Shown piece by piece: positions 8,499-16,852 of a DNA stretch of 64,000 bases (the first letter of the stretch is position 1; every line of letters begins with the position of its first letter). The notes under the pieces were generated by a model that made no database searches, was not told the DNA's origin, and was given only the letters and a program-made list of their open reading frames with translations. The DNA lies in assembly GCF_040361195.1 (NCBI RefSeq), contig NZ_APNE01000021.1; one strand, given 5' to 3'. The stretch comes from Salinisphaera hydrothermalis. GTDB taxonomy: Bacteria > Pseudomonadota > Gammaproteobacteria > Nevskiales > Salinisphaeraceae. The translations under genes were made by a program, and so were the position numbers.

Positions 8499-9303
8499 TG
8501 TGATCCTGTTCGGCTATATGGCGGTGCCGCTGAGCGAATCGCTCTATGTCTGGATGCTGGCGATCCCGGTTGTGTCCTACATCCTGCTGGGACAATGGCT
8601 GGGCTTCGCCGTGACCGTGGTTTTCTTCGCCCTGGCGGTGGGGAGCTCGGTCATCAAGCTGGGCGACTCGCACGTCGCCTGGGAAGCCGCCTCGCTGAAC
8701 CTCGCGGTGTGCTTCATTTCGGTGGCCGGACTGGCGCACGTCTATGAAGTCGTACGGGCCAATACCGAGCGCCAGCTGCGCGCCTCCGCGCTTCGCGATT
8801 CGCTAACCGGCACGTTCAATCGCACCGGATTGAACGTGCGCTTTGACTACTACGAAGAAGCCGCGGCCGACGTGCCCGCCGCCCTCGGGCTGATTCTTCT
8901 CGACCTCGACCACTTCAAGCGCGTCAACGATACACACGGGCATCATGCCGGCGATCGCGTATTGCGCCGCGTCGCGCGGTGTATCGATACCCATATCGAG
9001 TCCGGGGACACCGCGGGCCGGCTGGGCGGCGAGGAATTCGTCGTACTGCTGCCCGACCGCGATCTGGAGCAGACGCGGCGGGTTGCCGAGCGTATTCGTT
9101 ATGCGATCGCGTCGTCCCACGGGCGCGACAAGAGCCGACCGATCGAGATCACGGCGACGCTGGGCGTCGCCGTGCGCCACGGTGGTGAAAGCCTCGATAC
9201 GTTACTCGCCCGCGCCGATGCGCGGCTTTATTGCGGCAAACTCAACAACCGCGATCAGGTGGTGTCGGCCGTACCGCCCGACGCCGATCCGAAGCACGTC
9301 TGA
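8440..9303 (+). CDS. Diguanylate cyclase, C-terminal fragment (GGDEF domain)
   Basis: This is the translatable 3' part of the interrupted gene. A TTG at 8440 lies inside the insertion element; GTG at 8500 or ATG at 8518 are alternative starts in real gene sequence. Several membrane helices are followed by a full GGDEF domain: RDSLTGTFNRTGL, LDLDHFKRVNDTHGHHAGD, the active-site loop GRLGGEEFVVLLP, and LARADARLYCGK. The GGEEF signature predicts diguanylate cyclase activity, making c-di-GMP from two GTP. The position for the inhibitory RxxD site reads ESGD, so product inhibition at that site is unlikely. Whether the fragment is expressed depends on signals within the element. Confidence 0.7.
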   Translation: MPDTICGRQRGARTKRQQALVILFGYMAVPLSESLYVWMLAIPVVSYILLGQWLGFAVTVVFFALAVGSSVIKLGDSHVAWEAASLNLAVCFISVAGLAHVYEVVRANTERQLRASALRDSLTGTFNRTGLNVRFDYYEEAAADVPAALGLILLDLDHFKRVNDTHGHHAGDRVLRRVARCIDTHIESGDTAGRLGGEEFVVLLPDRDLEQTRRVAERIRYAIASSHGRDKSRPIEITATLGVAVRHGGESLDTLLARADARLYCGKLNNRDQVVSAVPPDADPKHV

Positions 9304-9350
9304 CCGGCGGACGGTTGCACACGGCCGATTCTGACGTCATATATGCGCGC

Positions 9351-10436
9351 ATGAGTGCCAGCGCTCCGAATCGTCTGCGAAAGATCGTCCACGTCGACAT
9401 GGACGCGTTCTATGCGTCGGTGGAACAGCGCGACGATCCTGCCCTGCGCGGCAAGCCAGTGGTGGTGGCCCAGCGCAGCGCGCGGGCGGTGGTCACCGCG
9501 GCAAGCTACGAGGCCCGGCCGTTCGGGATTCATTCGGCCATGCCCGCATTACGCGCGGCCAAGCTCTGTCCCGAGGCGATCTTCGTGCCCCCGGATTTCG
9601 CGCGTTATCGCGCGGTGTCGGCGCAGATTCGCGAAATCTTCTTTCGTTACACGCCGCATGTCGAGCCGTTGTCGCTGGACGAAGCCTATCTCGATGTCAC
9701 CGAACCGTTGATCCCCTCGCCGTCCGCCACCGAAACAGCGCGCGCGATCCGATCGGCGATTCGCGAAGAAACCGGACTCACCGCCTCGGCCGGGATCGCG
9801 CCGAATAAATTTCTGGCCAAGATCGCCTCCGACTGGCGCAAACCCGATGGCCAGTTCGTGATCAAACCGCACCACGTCGATCGCTTTCTCGTGGATCTGG
9901 AAGTCGGCAAGATTCCCGGCGTTGGCCGGGTGATGCGATCCAAGCTCGCGGAGATGAATGTGACCACCGCCGGCGATCTGCGCGCGGTCGGCGCCGCCGT
10001 GCTCGTGGAGCGCTTCGGCCGCTGGGGCCAGCGCCTGTCCGAGCTCGCCGAGGGCATCGACGATCGCCCGGTGAAGTCGCATCGCGAGGCGGTGCAGATT
10101 TCGGCCGAAGACACGCTGCGCGAGGATCTGCCATTGTCGGAACTGGCACCGCATATCCAGCGCATGGCGGACAAGACCTGGTCGAACTATCAGCGCAAGG
10201 CCGAGCGCGTCGCCTGCACGATCGTGCTCAAACTCAAGACCTCGGACTTCCAGATCCTCACCCGCAGTTATACCCCGGTCGCCCCGCCACGCAGCGCCGC
10301 GGAGCTCGCAGAAATCGCCTGCGCCCTGCGCGATCGCGTCGGCCGTGATCCGAACGAACGCTATCGGCTGGTCGGCGTGGGCCTGTCCGGGTTCGTCGCG
10401 GATCACGAAGCGACCCGACAAACAGCCCTGTTCTGA
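9351..10436 (+). CDS. dinB: DNA polymerase IV
   Basis: Y-family translesion polymerase, 361 residues. The catalytic palm begins with VHVDMDAFYASVEQ (Asp16 region) and has the second acidic pair in SLDEAYLDVT (Asp110/Glu111). The thumb HhH region GKIPGVGRVMRSKL and the little-finger domain follow. The protein ends QTALF, a typical beta-clamp binding pentapeptide. The start at 9351 is chosen because the conserved N-terminus follows closely; the open frame extends further upstream into the preceding gene. No LexA box was recognised in the 50 bases before the start, so SOS control is not shown. Confidence 0.95.
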   Translation: MSASAPNRLRKIVHVDMDAFYASVEQRDDPALRGKPVVVAQRSARAVVTAASYEARPFGIHSAMPALRAAKLCPEAIFVPPDFARYRAVSAQIREIFFRYTPHVEPLSLDEAYLDVTEPLIPSPSATETARAIRSAIREETGLTASAGIAPNKFLAKIASDWRKPDGQFVIKPHHVDRFLVDLEVGKIPGVGRVMRSKLAEMNVTTAGDLRAVGAAVLVERFGRWGQRLSELAEGIDDRPVKSHREAVQISAEDTLREDLPLSELAPHIQRMADKTWSNYQRKAERVACTIVLKLKTSDFQILTRSYTPVAPPRSAAELAEIACALRDRVGRDPNERYRLVGVGLSGFVADHEATRQTALF

Positions 10437-10443
10437 CGAACTT

Positions 10444-10465
10444 AGCGCCTATTCCAATAGGCGCT
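10444..10465. other. Hairpin after dinB
   Basis: Perfect inverted repeat AGCGCCTATT (10444-10453) / AATAGGCGCT (10456-10465), with a two-base centre and no T run. It may mark the end of the dinB transcript on either strand, but it is not a classical terminator. Confidence 0.4.
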
Positions 10466-10561
10466 TAGTCGCCGAAAGTTGCTGACGCCCCGCGCGATCC
10501 CGGATTGACGACAGCCGAGCGCTTTGCTGCGATATGAAAATAACTCGCACCGGTAGCATCG

Positions 10562-11266
10562 ATGGGTTATTGGCTCTATTACTGGCCGAGCATTGCCGGC
10601 CGCGGCGAATTCGTACGTCTGGCACTGGAGGACGCTGGCGTCGACTATGTCGATGTCGGTCGCGACCGGGGCGCCAACGCCGTCGCGCAGATGATCCACA
10701 ACGGCGACCACTTCGCCCCGCCGATCCTCGCCGACGAACACGAATCCGTCTCGCATGTGGCGCATATCCTGGCGTGGATCAGCCGGCCGCTCGATCTCGC
10801 GCCGCAAGACGAGCGCGATTTCCGGCGAATGCATCAAATGCAGCTCACGCTCACGGATTTCGTGGCGGAAATCCACGACACCCATCATCCGCTCGGCGCC
10901 AGTCTGTATTACGAAGAACAGAAGGAAGCGGCGGCCCGCCGCAGCGCCGTGTTCATCGATGATCGGGTGCCGAAGTTTCTCGCCTATTTCGAACGCGTGC
11001 TCACCGACAATCCGGACAGCGATGAATGGGCTATCGGTCGCCGCTGCACCACACTCGATCTATCGCTGTTCCAAGTTATGCGCGGCCTGCGCTACGCCTT
11101 CCCGAATGCACTCGCCGAAAACGAAACACCAGCGCTCGACGAACTCACACGGCGGGTTGCCCGGCGCCGGCGTATTGCCCGGTATCTCGACAGCGAGCGT
11201 TGCATCGGTTTTAACGAGGACGGCGTATTCCGCCGCTACCCCGAGCTCGACAGGCCCGATCGATGA
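10562..11266 (+). CDS. Glutathione S-transferase family protein
   Basis: Cytosolic GST-fold protein of 234 residues. The N-terminal thioredoxin-like domain begins YWLYYWPSIAGRGEFVRLALEDAGVDY, the typical start with a Tyr near position 6-7, and has ESVSHVAHILAWI in the place of the glutathione-gripping ESxAI loop. The helical C-terminal domain spans about residues 85-220 (WAIGRRCTTLDLSLFQVMRGL, with the N-capping TxxD motif TTLD). It overlaps the following tpm gene by four bases, so the two are translationally coupled, perhaps for detoxification of electrophiles or metalloids. Substrate unknown. Confidence 0.85.
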   Translation: MGYWLYYWPSIAGRGEFVRLALEDAGVDYVDVGRDRGANAVAQMIHNGDHFAPPILADEHESVSHVAHILAWISRPLDLAPQDERDFRRMHQMQLTLTDFVAEIHDTHHPLGASLYYEEQKEAAARRSAVFIDDRVPKFLAYFERVLTDNPDSDEWAIGRRCTTLDLSLFQVMRGLRYAFPNALAENETPALDELTRRVARRRRIARYLDSERCIGFNEDGVFRRYPELDRPDR

Positions 11267-11919
11267 AGCAGGATTTCTGGCTCGAACGTTGGGATAAGAA
11301 ACAGATCGGGTTTCATCAACCCGAGGGGCATCCTCTCCTGCGCGAGCACTGGTCGCAGCTGTCGCTGGTGCCGAACAGCCGCATCCTCGTACCGCTCTGC
11401 GGCAAATCTCGCGATATGCTCTGGCTCGCCGAGCAGGGGCATCGCGTCACCGGGGTCGAGCTGAGCGCGATCGCCGCGCGCGAGTTCTTCGAGGAGGCCG
11501 AGCTGACCTACCGGCGCCAACGCTTGGGCGCGTTCGACTGCTTCGTGGGCAAGGACGTCGAGATTCGCGTGGGCGATTTCTTCGATCTGCCGGCTGCCGA
11601 TCTCGCCCGCTTCGAGGGTTTCTACGATCGCGCCGCGCTCATCGCCCTGCCCGAAGACATGCGGCGTGCGTACGTCGATCACCTCATGTCGGGGCTGCGC
11701 CGCGGTGCCACCGGCCTGCTGATCACCTTCGGTTACGACCCGGCGATCATGGACGGCCCGCCCTTCAACGTCGATGACGAGGATGTCGGCGAACTCTATG
11801 GCCGCTACGCCCATGTCGATCTGCTGGCAGAACGACGCGGCCTGCCGGATAGCGATCACCTACGCGACCGCGGGCTGACCGACGCACGCGACGGCATTTA
11901 TCGCATCGTGCGGCGCTAA
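11263..11919 (+). CDS. tpm: Thiopurine S-methyltransferase
   Basis: SAM-dependent methyltransferase of 218 residues, the length of bacterial Tpm. It opens with FWLERWDKKQIGFHQ, has motif I as ILVPLCGKSRDMLWLAEQGHRVTGVE, and YDRAALIALP after strand 4, all hallmarks of the TPMT family. Bacterial members methylate selenite and tellurite as well as aromatic thiols; the physiological substrate here is unknown. The start ATG overlaps the GST stop codon (ATGA), indicating one transcript. Confidence 0.93.
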   Translation: MKQDFWLERWDKKQIGFHQPEGHPLLREHWSQLSLVPNSRILVPLCGKSRDMLWLAEQGHRVTGVELSAIAAREFFEEAELTYRRQRLGAFDCFVGKDVEIRVGDFFDLPAADLARFEGFYDRAALIALPEDMRRAYVDHLMSGLRRGATGLLITFGYDPAIMDGPPFNVDDEDVGELYGRYAHVDLLAERRGLPDSDHLRDRGLTDARDGIYRIVRR

Positions 11920-11990
11920 ATCTGAAAACACGCCTTGTCGAATTACGCGATTCGTGCTGAGATCGCGTCATCGCCCGTTCACGCCTCGGC

Positions 11991-12443
11991 ATGCAACCGC
12001 GCCTGCTCAAGCATTTCATGAACGTCTGGCCGCCCTTTGCGGCCAGCGGCATCCACGTCGCCCATCTCGCCGACGACTGGAGTGTGGCCCGCGTGACGCT
12101 GCGGCTGCGCCGGTGGAACCGCAATTACGTTGGCACCCACTTCGGCGGCAACCTGTTCAAGATGTGCGATCCGTTCTGGATGCTGCTGGCGATGGAACGC
12201 CTGGGGCACGACTACATCGTGTGGGACAAGGCCGGCGAGATCGAGTTCGTCGCCCCCGGGCGCGAAACGGTACATGCCGAGTTCGTGTTCGGCGACGCCC
12301 TGCGCGCCGAAGCTGTCGCCGCCACCGACGGCGGCGACAAGTTCCTGCGCTGGTACGAGAACGACATCACCACGGCCGACGGCACGGTGATCGCCCGCGT
12401 ACGCAAACAGCTCTATATCCGGCGCAAGCGGCGCGACCGCTGA
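11991..12443 (+). CDS. DUF4442-type hotdog-fold protein
   Basis: A 150-residue protein resembling PF14539 (DUF4442), a thioesterase-like hotdog family. Diagnostic stretches are the N-terminal FMNVWPPFAASG, VTLRLRRWNRNYVGTHFGGNLFKMCDPFWMLL and the C-terminal VIARVRKQLYIRRK. The NRNYVGTHFGGNLF segment corresponds to the helix end where thioesterases bind CoA. No enzymatic activity can be assigned. It ends 14 bases before the repeat copy at 12457 and converges on the malic enzyme gene. Confidence 0.75.
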   Translation: MQPRLLKHFMNVWPPFAASGIHVAHLADDWSVARVTLRLRRWNRNYVGTHFGGNLFKMCDPFWMLLAMERLGHDYIVWDKAGEIEFVAPGRETVHAEFVFGDALRAEAVAATDGGDKFLRWYENDITTADGTVIARVRKQLYIRRKRRDR

Positions 12444-12456
12444 GCGAACTACGGTG

Positions 12457-12529
12457 CGGCGACTCGCGCCTTACCCAACACGATTTGCGGACGCCAACGC
12501 TGCGCTCGCACGAAACCTCAATACGCCCT
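12457..12529. repeat. Truncated copy of the 269-bp element (right end)
   Basis: Aligns without gaps to 8426-8498, the right end of the element in the GGDEF gene, with 65 of 73 bases identical by my count. Shared blocks include ACACGATTTGCGGACGCCAA and GCGCTCGCACGAAAC. It fills the gap between two convergent genes, and its last two bases form part of the malic enzyme stop codon (CTA on this strand, 12528-12530). No left end was seen. Confidence 0.75.
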
Positions 12530-14219
12530 AGAACGCCGCCCGCCGATAACGCCGATAGCGCGGGAACCAGAAATTGCGCTCGACCGAGGCCTCGATCGCT
12601 TCGTCCGAGGACGACAACGCCACGCCGTCTTTCTGTGCCTGCTTGGCCACGGCAAACGCGATCGCCTTGGATAAGTCGCGCACGTCCGACAACGCGGGCA
12701 GCAGCGCGCCGGTATCCGAATGCGCCAGCGGGGAATTTTCGGCCAGCGCGCGCGAAGCTGCCATGAGCATCTCGTCGGTGACCTTCGAGGCATTCGCGGC
12801 GATCACGCCCAGGCCGACACCGGGGAAAATATAGGCGTTGTTGCACTGGGCGATCGGGATCTTGCGGCCGTTGATCTCGACGTCGTCGAACGGGCTGCCG
12901 GTGGCCACCAGCGCATCGCCGTCGGTCCAGGTGAGGATTTCTTCCGGCGTGGCTTCCACGCGCGACGTCGGGTTCGACAACGGCATCACGAACGGATGCT
13001 TGCACTGGCTGTGCATCTGCTTGATGACTTTTTCGGAGAACAGCCCGCGCTGGCCGGATACGCCGATCAGCACCGTCGGCTCGGCATTCTCCACCGTGGT
13101 CATCAAGGCCTCGTCGCCGAGATCACCCGACCAGTCCGACAGGTCGCTTTTCTTCTGCGCCAACTTCTGCTGGAAGTCGTAGAGATTATCCATGTCGTCG
13201 GTCAGCAAACCGGCTTTGTCGATCATGAAGATACGCTGGCGTGCTTCTTCGTCCGACAGGCCTTCGTCGGTCATGGCCACGATGATCTGCTCGGCAATGC
13301 CACAACCGGCGGAGCCGGCGCCGACGAACACAATGCGCTGGTCCGAGACCTTCTCTTTCTTGGCCTTGCACGCCGCGAGCAGCGAGCCGACACAGATGGA
13401 CGCGGTGCCCTGGATATCGTCGTTGAAGCAGCAGATCTGATCGCGATAGCGCTTGAGTAGCGGGTTCGCGTTGGTCTGGGCGAAATCCTCGAACTGCAGC
13501 AGCACTTTCGGCCAGCGCCGCTTGACGGCCTGGACGAACAGATCCACGAACTCGGCGTAGGCCTCGTCCGAGATCCGCTCGTGGCGCCACCCCATGTACA
13601 TCGGATCGTCGAGCAGCTGCTGGTTGTTGGTACCCACATCCAGCACGACCGGCAGCGTATAGGCCGGCGACACGCCACCGCAGGCCGTGTATAGCGACAG
13701 TTTGCCGATCGGGATGCCCATGCCGCCGATGCCCTGGTCGCCCAGGCCCAGGATGCGCTCGCCGTCGGTGACCACGATCACGCGGACATTGTCCTTGGTG
13801 GCGGAGCGCAGCATGTCGTCCATGCGATGCCGGTCGGGGTACGAGATGAACAACCCGCGGTGGTTGCGATAAATCTCGGAGAACTGCTCGCAGGCCTCGC
13901 CGACGGTCGGCGTATAGATGATCGGCATCATCTCTTCCAGATGCTCTTCAAGCAGCCGGAAGAACATGGTTTCGTTGTCGTCCTGAATGCCGCGCAGATA
14001 GATGTGCTTGTCGAGCGCGGTATCGCAGGCCTTGTACTGCTTGTACGCGCGCTCGACCTGTTCCTCGATGGATTCGACGTTCTGTGGCAGCAGACCGATC
14101 AGGTTGAAATCCACCCGCTCATCGGCGGAAAAAGCACTGCCCTTGTTGAGAAGCGGCATCTCGAGCAGCGTCGGGCCCGCATACGGGATATAAAGCGGAC
14201 GTTTTTCGCGATCGGTCAT
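12528..14219 (-). CDS. maeA: NAD-dependent malic enzyme
   Basis: Oxidative decarboxylation of malate to pyruvate. ATG at 14219 (MTDREKRPLYIPYAG) gives 563 residues, close to E. coli MaeA (565); the open frame extends seven codons upstream. Conserved blocks are IYTPTVGEACEQFSEIYR, VTDGERILGLGDQGIGGMGIPIGKLSLYTACGG, QFEDFAQTNANPLLKRYRD, CCFNDDIQGTASICVGSLL and the NAD-binding VFVGAGSAGCGIAEQI. The catalytic Tyr is in IYTPT and the metal-binding acids in FEDF. The stop codon appears to lie within the repeat copy at 12457-12529, so the extreme C-terminus (RRYRRAAF) may have been altered by that insertion. Confidence 0.95.
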   Translation of the reverse strand: MTDREKRPLYIPYAGPTLLEMPLLNKGSAFSADERVDFNLIGLLPQNVESIEEQVERAYKQYKACDTALDKHIYLRGIQDDNETMFFRLLEEHLEEMMPIIYTPTVGEACEQFSEIYRNHRGLFISYPDRHRMDDMLRSATKDNVRVIVVTDGERILGLGDQGIGGMGIPIGKLSLYTACGGVSPAYTLPVVLDVGTNNQQLLDDPMYMGWRHERISDEAYAEFVDLFVQAVKRRWPKVLLQFEDFAQTNANPLLKRYRDQICCFNDDIQGTASICVGSLLAACKAKKEKVSDQRIVFVGAGSAGCGIAEQIIVAMTDEGLSDEEARQRIFMIDKAGLLTDDMDNLYDFQQKLAQKKSDLSDWSGDLGDEALMTTVENAEPTVLIGVSGQRGLFSEKVIKQMHSQCKHPFVMPLSNPTSRVEATPEEILTWTDGDALVATGSPFDDVEINGRKIPIAQCNNAYIFPGVGLGVIAANASKVTDEMLMAASRALAENSPLAHSDTGALLPALSDVRDLSKAIAFAVAKQAQKDGVALSSSDEAIEASVERNFWFPRYRRYRRAAF

Positions 14220-14418
14220 GACGTGGCGTGCGGGCAGCAATGAATGGGGTGCCTAGCATAACCTCTCTGCCCGCCATGGCCACCCGACAGATTACCGAGA
14301 TCGCACGCGGTCACGCTTCCGGGCGGCGTCACGTCCCGGTTCATATCGCCGACAGCGACCAGCGGCGAATATCGACAGCTCGTACAATGCGGCGCGCGGC
14401 CCGCCAAGAGCTTCGTTC

Positions 14419-16191
14419 ATGCCCGTTCATGCCCTGATCACGCTGGCTGTATTGACGACGGTTCTGATCACCCTCGCCGCGACCGCGCTCGGTGCCGATC
14501 TGGTCCTCATGGCGGGACTGGTCGTGCTGCTCGTTTGCGACGTGGTGACGCCGGCCCAGGCGCTATCGGGCTTCGCCAACCCCGGGGTCGTGACCATCGC
14601 TGCCCTGTATATCGTGGTTGCCGGGCTGCGCGATACAGGGGCCACCGAGCTGCTGATCGGCCGCGTTCTGGGCCGGCCGCGCTCGATTCGCCAGGCGCAG
14701 GCCCGCGTCATGCTGCCGACCACCGTCATGAGCGCGTTTCTCAACAATACGCCGGTGGTGGCCGCGCTGATTCCCGTGATCAGGGATTGGGCACGCAAGT
14801 ATCGCCTGCCGGTATCGCAGCTGCTCATGCCGCTGAGTTTCGCCGCCATTCTCGGCGGCACCTGCACGCTGATCGGCACCAGCACCAACCTCGTGATCGA
14901 TTCGTTGCTGGTCCGCCGTACCGGCCACGGACTGGGCATGTTCGAGCTGGCGTGGATCGGCCTGCCGATCGCCCTCGCCGGCCTGGCCCTGATCATCGGC
15001 GCCGGCCGCTGGCTGATCCCCGACCGACGGACACCCGCCGCTCAGCTCGACAACCCGCGCGAATACAGCGTGGAGATGATCGTCGCCGCCGACGGGCCGC
15101 TGCCGGGCCAGACCATCGAGCAGGCCGGGCTGCGTCATTTGCCCGGCATGTTCCTGGCCGAGATCGAGCGCGACGGCGCGTTGCTGCCCGCCGTTTCACC
15201 ACGCCAGCCACTAGCTGCCGATGATCGGCTGGTATTCGTCGGCATCGTCGATTCGGTGGTCGATCTGCAGCGGATTCGCGGCCTGCGGCCGGCCACAGAA
15301 CAAATCTTCAAGCTCGACAGCCCGCGGCGGGCCCGCGTGTTGATCGAAGCGGTCGTATCGCCGAGCTGTCCCCTCGCCGGCCGCAGCATTCGCGACGGCG
15401 GGTTTCGTACCCGCTACAACGCAGTGGTCCTGGCTGTGGCGCGCGACGGCGAACGCGTGCGGGCCAAGATCGGCGATATCGTGCTGCGTCCCGGCGATAC
15501 GCTGTTGCTGGAAGCACGCCCGGCATTCGTGGCGCAGCAACGTCATTCACGCGACTTCTTTCTGGTGAGCCAGATCGAAGACTCGCAACCGCCACAGCAC
15601 CAGAAAGCCACCATCGCGCTGGCGATACTCGCAGCACTCGTGCTCAGCGTGGCCTTGGGTGTGATCGATATTCTGCAAGCCTCACTGCTTGGCGCCGGCG
15701 CGATTCTGTTGTCGCGCTGCAGTACGCCGGAAGCCGCCCGGCGGGCCATCGACTGGCCGTTACTGGTCGCGATCGGTGCGGCGATCGGTATCGGCGAGGC
15801 GGTACAGAACACCGGGCTCGCGGCCGGGCTGGCCGAGGCTCTGACCACACTGGCCGGTCCGGGTCTGCACGCCGCATTGATCGCGCTATTCGTGACCACC
15901 GTCATGATCAGCGCGGTGATCACCAACAACGCGGCGGCCGTCATCGTATTCCCGGTCGCGGCGTCGCTGGCGCACGATGCCGGCGCGAGCATCTGGCCCT
16001 ATGCGATCACGGTCATCATCGGCGCGTCTGCGAGTTTTCTCACGCCGATTGGCTACCAGACCAACCTGATGGTGTACGGCCCGGGCGGCTATCGTTTTAC
16101 CGACTTCCTGCGGCTCGGCGGGCCGTTAACGCTGCTGATCGGCGCACTCACGGTCACGCTGGTGCCGCTGATCTGGCCGCCCGGGGTCTGA
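14419..16191 (+). CDS. SLC13-family permease with TrkA-C domains
   Basis: Inner-membrane transporter of the ArsB/NhaD / DASS superfamily, 590 residues. Two membrane halves (about 1-200 and 395-590) flank a soluble central region containing two RCK_C (TrkA-C) domains, seen as GLRHLPGMFLAEIERDG...LAADDRLVFVG and FRTRYNAVVLAVARDGERV...LRPGDTLLLEA. The re-entrant-type motifs FLNNTPVVAALIPVI and ITNNAAAVIVFPVA, each with an NN/NT pair, match the SNT-like substrate motifs of this family. TTTLIGTST-like CTLIGTSTNLVI is also present. Substrate (dicarboxylate, sulfate or other anion) is not determinable. It stands alone and is divergent from maeA. Confidence 0.85.
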   Translation: MPVHALITLAVLTTVLITLAATALGADLVLMAGLVVLLVCDVVTPAQALSGFANPGVVTIAALYIVVAGLRDTGATELLIGRVLGRPRSIRQAQARVMLPTTVMSAFLNNTPVVAALIPVIRDWARKYRLPVSQLLMPLSFAAILGGTCTLIGTSTNLVIDSLLVRRTGHGLGMFELAWIGLPIALAGLALIIGAGRWLIPDRRTPAAQLDNPREYSVEMIVAADGPLPGQTIEQAGLRHLPGMFLAEIERDGALLPAVSPRQPLAADDRLVFVGIVDSVVDLQRIRGLRPATEQIFKLDSPRRARVLIEAVVSPSCPLAGRSIRDGGFRTRYNAVVLAVARDGERVRAKIGDIVLRPGDTLLLEARPAFVAQQRHSRDFFLVSQIEDSQPPQHQKATIALAILAALVLSVALGVIDILQASLLGAGAILLSRCSTPEAARRAIDWPLLVAIGAAIGIGEAVQNTGLAAGLAEALTTLAGPGLHAALIALFVTTVMISAVITNNAAAVIVFPVAASLAHDAGASIWPYAITVIIGASASFLTPIGYQTNLMVYGPGGYRFTDFLRLGGPLTLLIGALTVTLVPLIWPPGV

Positions 16192-16511
16192 GCGTGGGTT
16201 TTAAAAACCGTGTTTAGCGGCGTTTATCCGCAGATTGCACCGAGTGAGAAGATGGACCGCGGTGCCATGGTTTACCGAATGCGCCAAGGCCCGGCGCGCT
16301 GTGTCTGTATGTCAGTCCCGTTGTGCGGCGACGGTAAGGCGTGGTGTCGGCGGGTGTCCGGCGCGCAGCGCCGGTGCGGCCAGCCTGTTTGAGCATCGCC
16401 CAAGCGATGCGCCATTGTCATCGACCTAGTGGGCGCATCCCGCCGGTTCACGCGTCGCCGTGAACCGGCGAAGCCGGCGCCGCGCCGGGAGCTCTTCTCT
16501 TGATTACATCT

Positions 16512-16599
16512 GCCGAGCAAGCAAAGTGACTCGCGCTGCAGCGCGAAACCAAAGGCCAGCGAAGACGCGCGGGTGACGCTCTCCGAATGCTTGCTCGGC
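16512..16599. repeat. 88-bp unit with 12-bp inverted ends, repeat copy B inside
   Basis: GCCGAGCAAGCA (16512-16523) and TGCTTGCTCGGC (16588-16599) are exact reverse complements. The unit contains GACTCGCGCTGCAGCGCGAA (16528-16547), identical to 3527-3546. It looks like a small non-coding palindromic repeat. Confidence 0.6.
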
Positions 16600-16814
16600 G
16601 TTGCCGAGCCGACGCAATGTTATTCGCGTCCCCCATGCTCGGCGCATCAGGGGCGGCAGGACACCATGGCCCCGGTAATCCGCGAAAAAGCTAAAAAGCG
16701 CGCGGGACGTCCGCGCATATGCCGCATTCGGCCGTGATCGCGGCTATTCCGTTCACAGGCCCTAATAATTTGCGAAATCCGCGGGTAGTTCCGGACTCGA
16801 ACGAGCCGGGCTGG

Positions 16815-16845
16815 CCGGGCCCGGGGCGTCAATGCCCGGGCCCGG
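16815..16845 (-). terminator. GC-rich hairpin downstream of betA
   Basis: An 11-bp stem, CCGGGCCCGGG (16815-16825) / CCCGGGCCCGG (16835-16845), lies 7 bases past the betA stop codon. There is no T run on the betA strand, so it may only protect the 3' end. Confidence 0.45.
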
Positions 16846-16852
16846 GGATACA

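Larger units (their letters stand above)
7928..9303 (+). pseudogene. Membrane-bound diguanylate cyclase gene split by an insertion
   Basis: One gene in two pieces. The 5' piece encodes membrane helices (VLTLLLWITAVGSLLFTVWNLF and VEFVLAGYALILLWA) and runs into the insertion at 8230, stopping inside it at TAG 8291-8293. The 3' piece resumes after 8498 with VILFGYMAVPLSESLYVWML, more membrane helices, then a GGDEF domain. Removing exactly 8230-8498 (269 bp) rejoins the two in frame (CC from 8228-8229 plus T8499 gives a proline codon, then GTG ATC). The N-terminal start is uncertain; ATG at 7928 or an upstream codon at 7844 are possible. As it stands, no full-length protein can be made from one frame. 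Confidence 0.8.
16192..16852. other. Gene-free interval rich in inverted repeats
   Basis: About 660 bases without a credible gene. It holds a perfect 11-bp hairpin CGCCGGTTCAC / GTGAACCGGCG (16442-16452 / 16461-16471), the 12-bp-terminated repeat unit at 16512-16599 and a GC-rich hairpin next to betA. Small frames here show no domain. Confidence 0.5.

Noticed and set aside
9301..9350. LexA box before dinB
   Set aside because: No CTG-N10-CAG type sequence with reasonable match; SOS control not supported.
10444..10465. Possible dispersed repeat: AGCGCCTATTCC at 10444 and again at 59146
   Set aside because: A 12-base match between two sites is expected many times by chance in 64 kb; flanks do not match.
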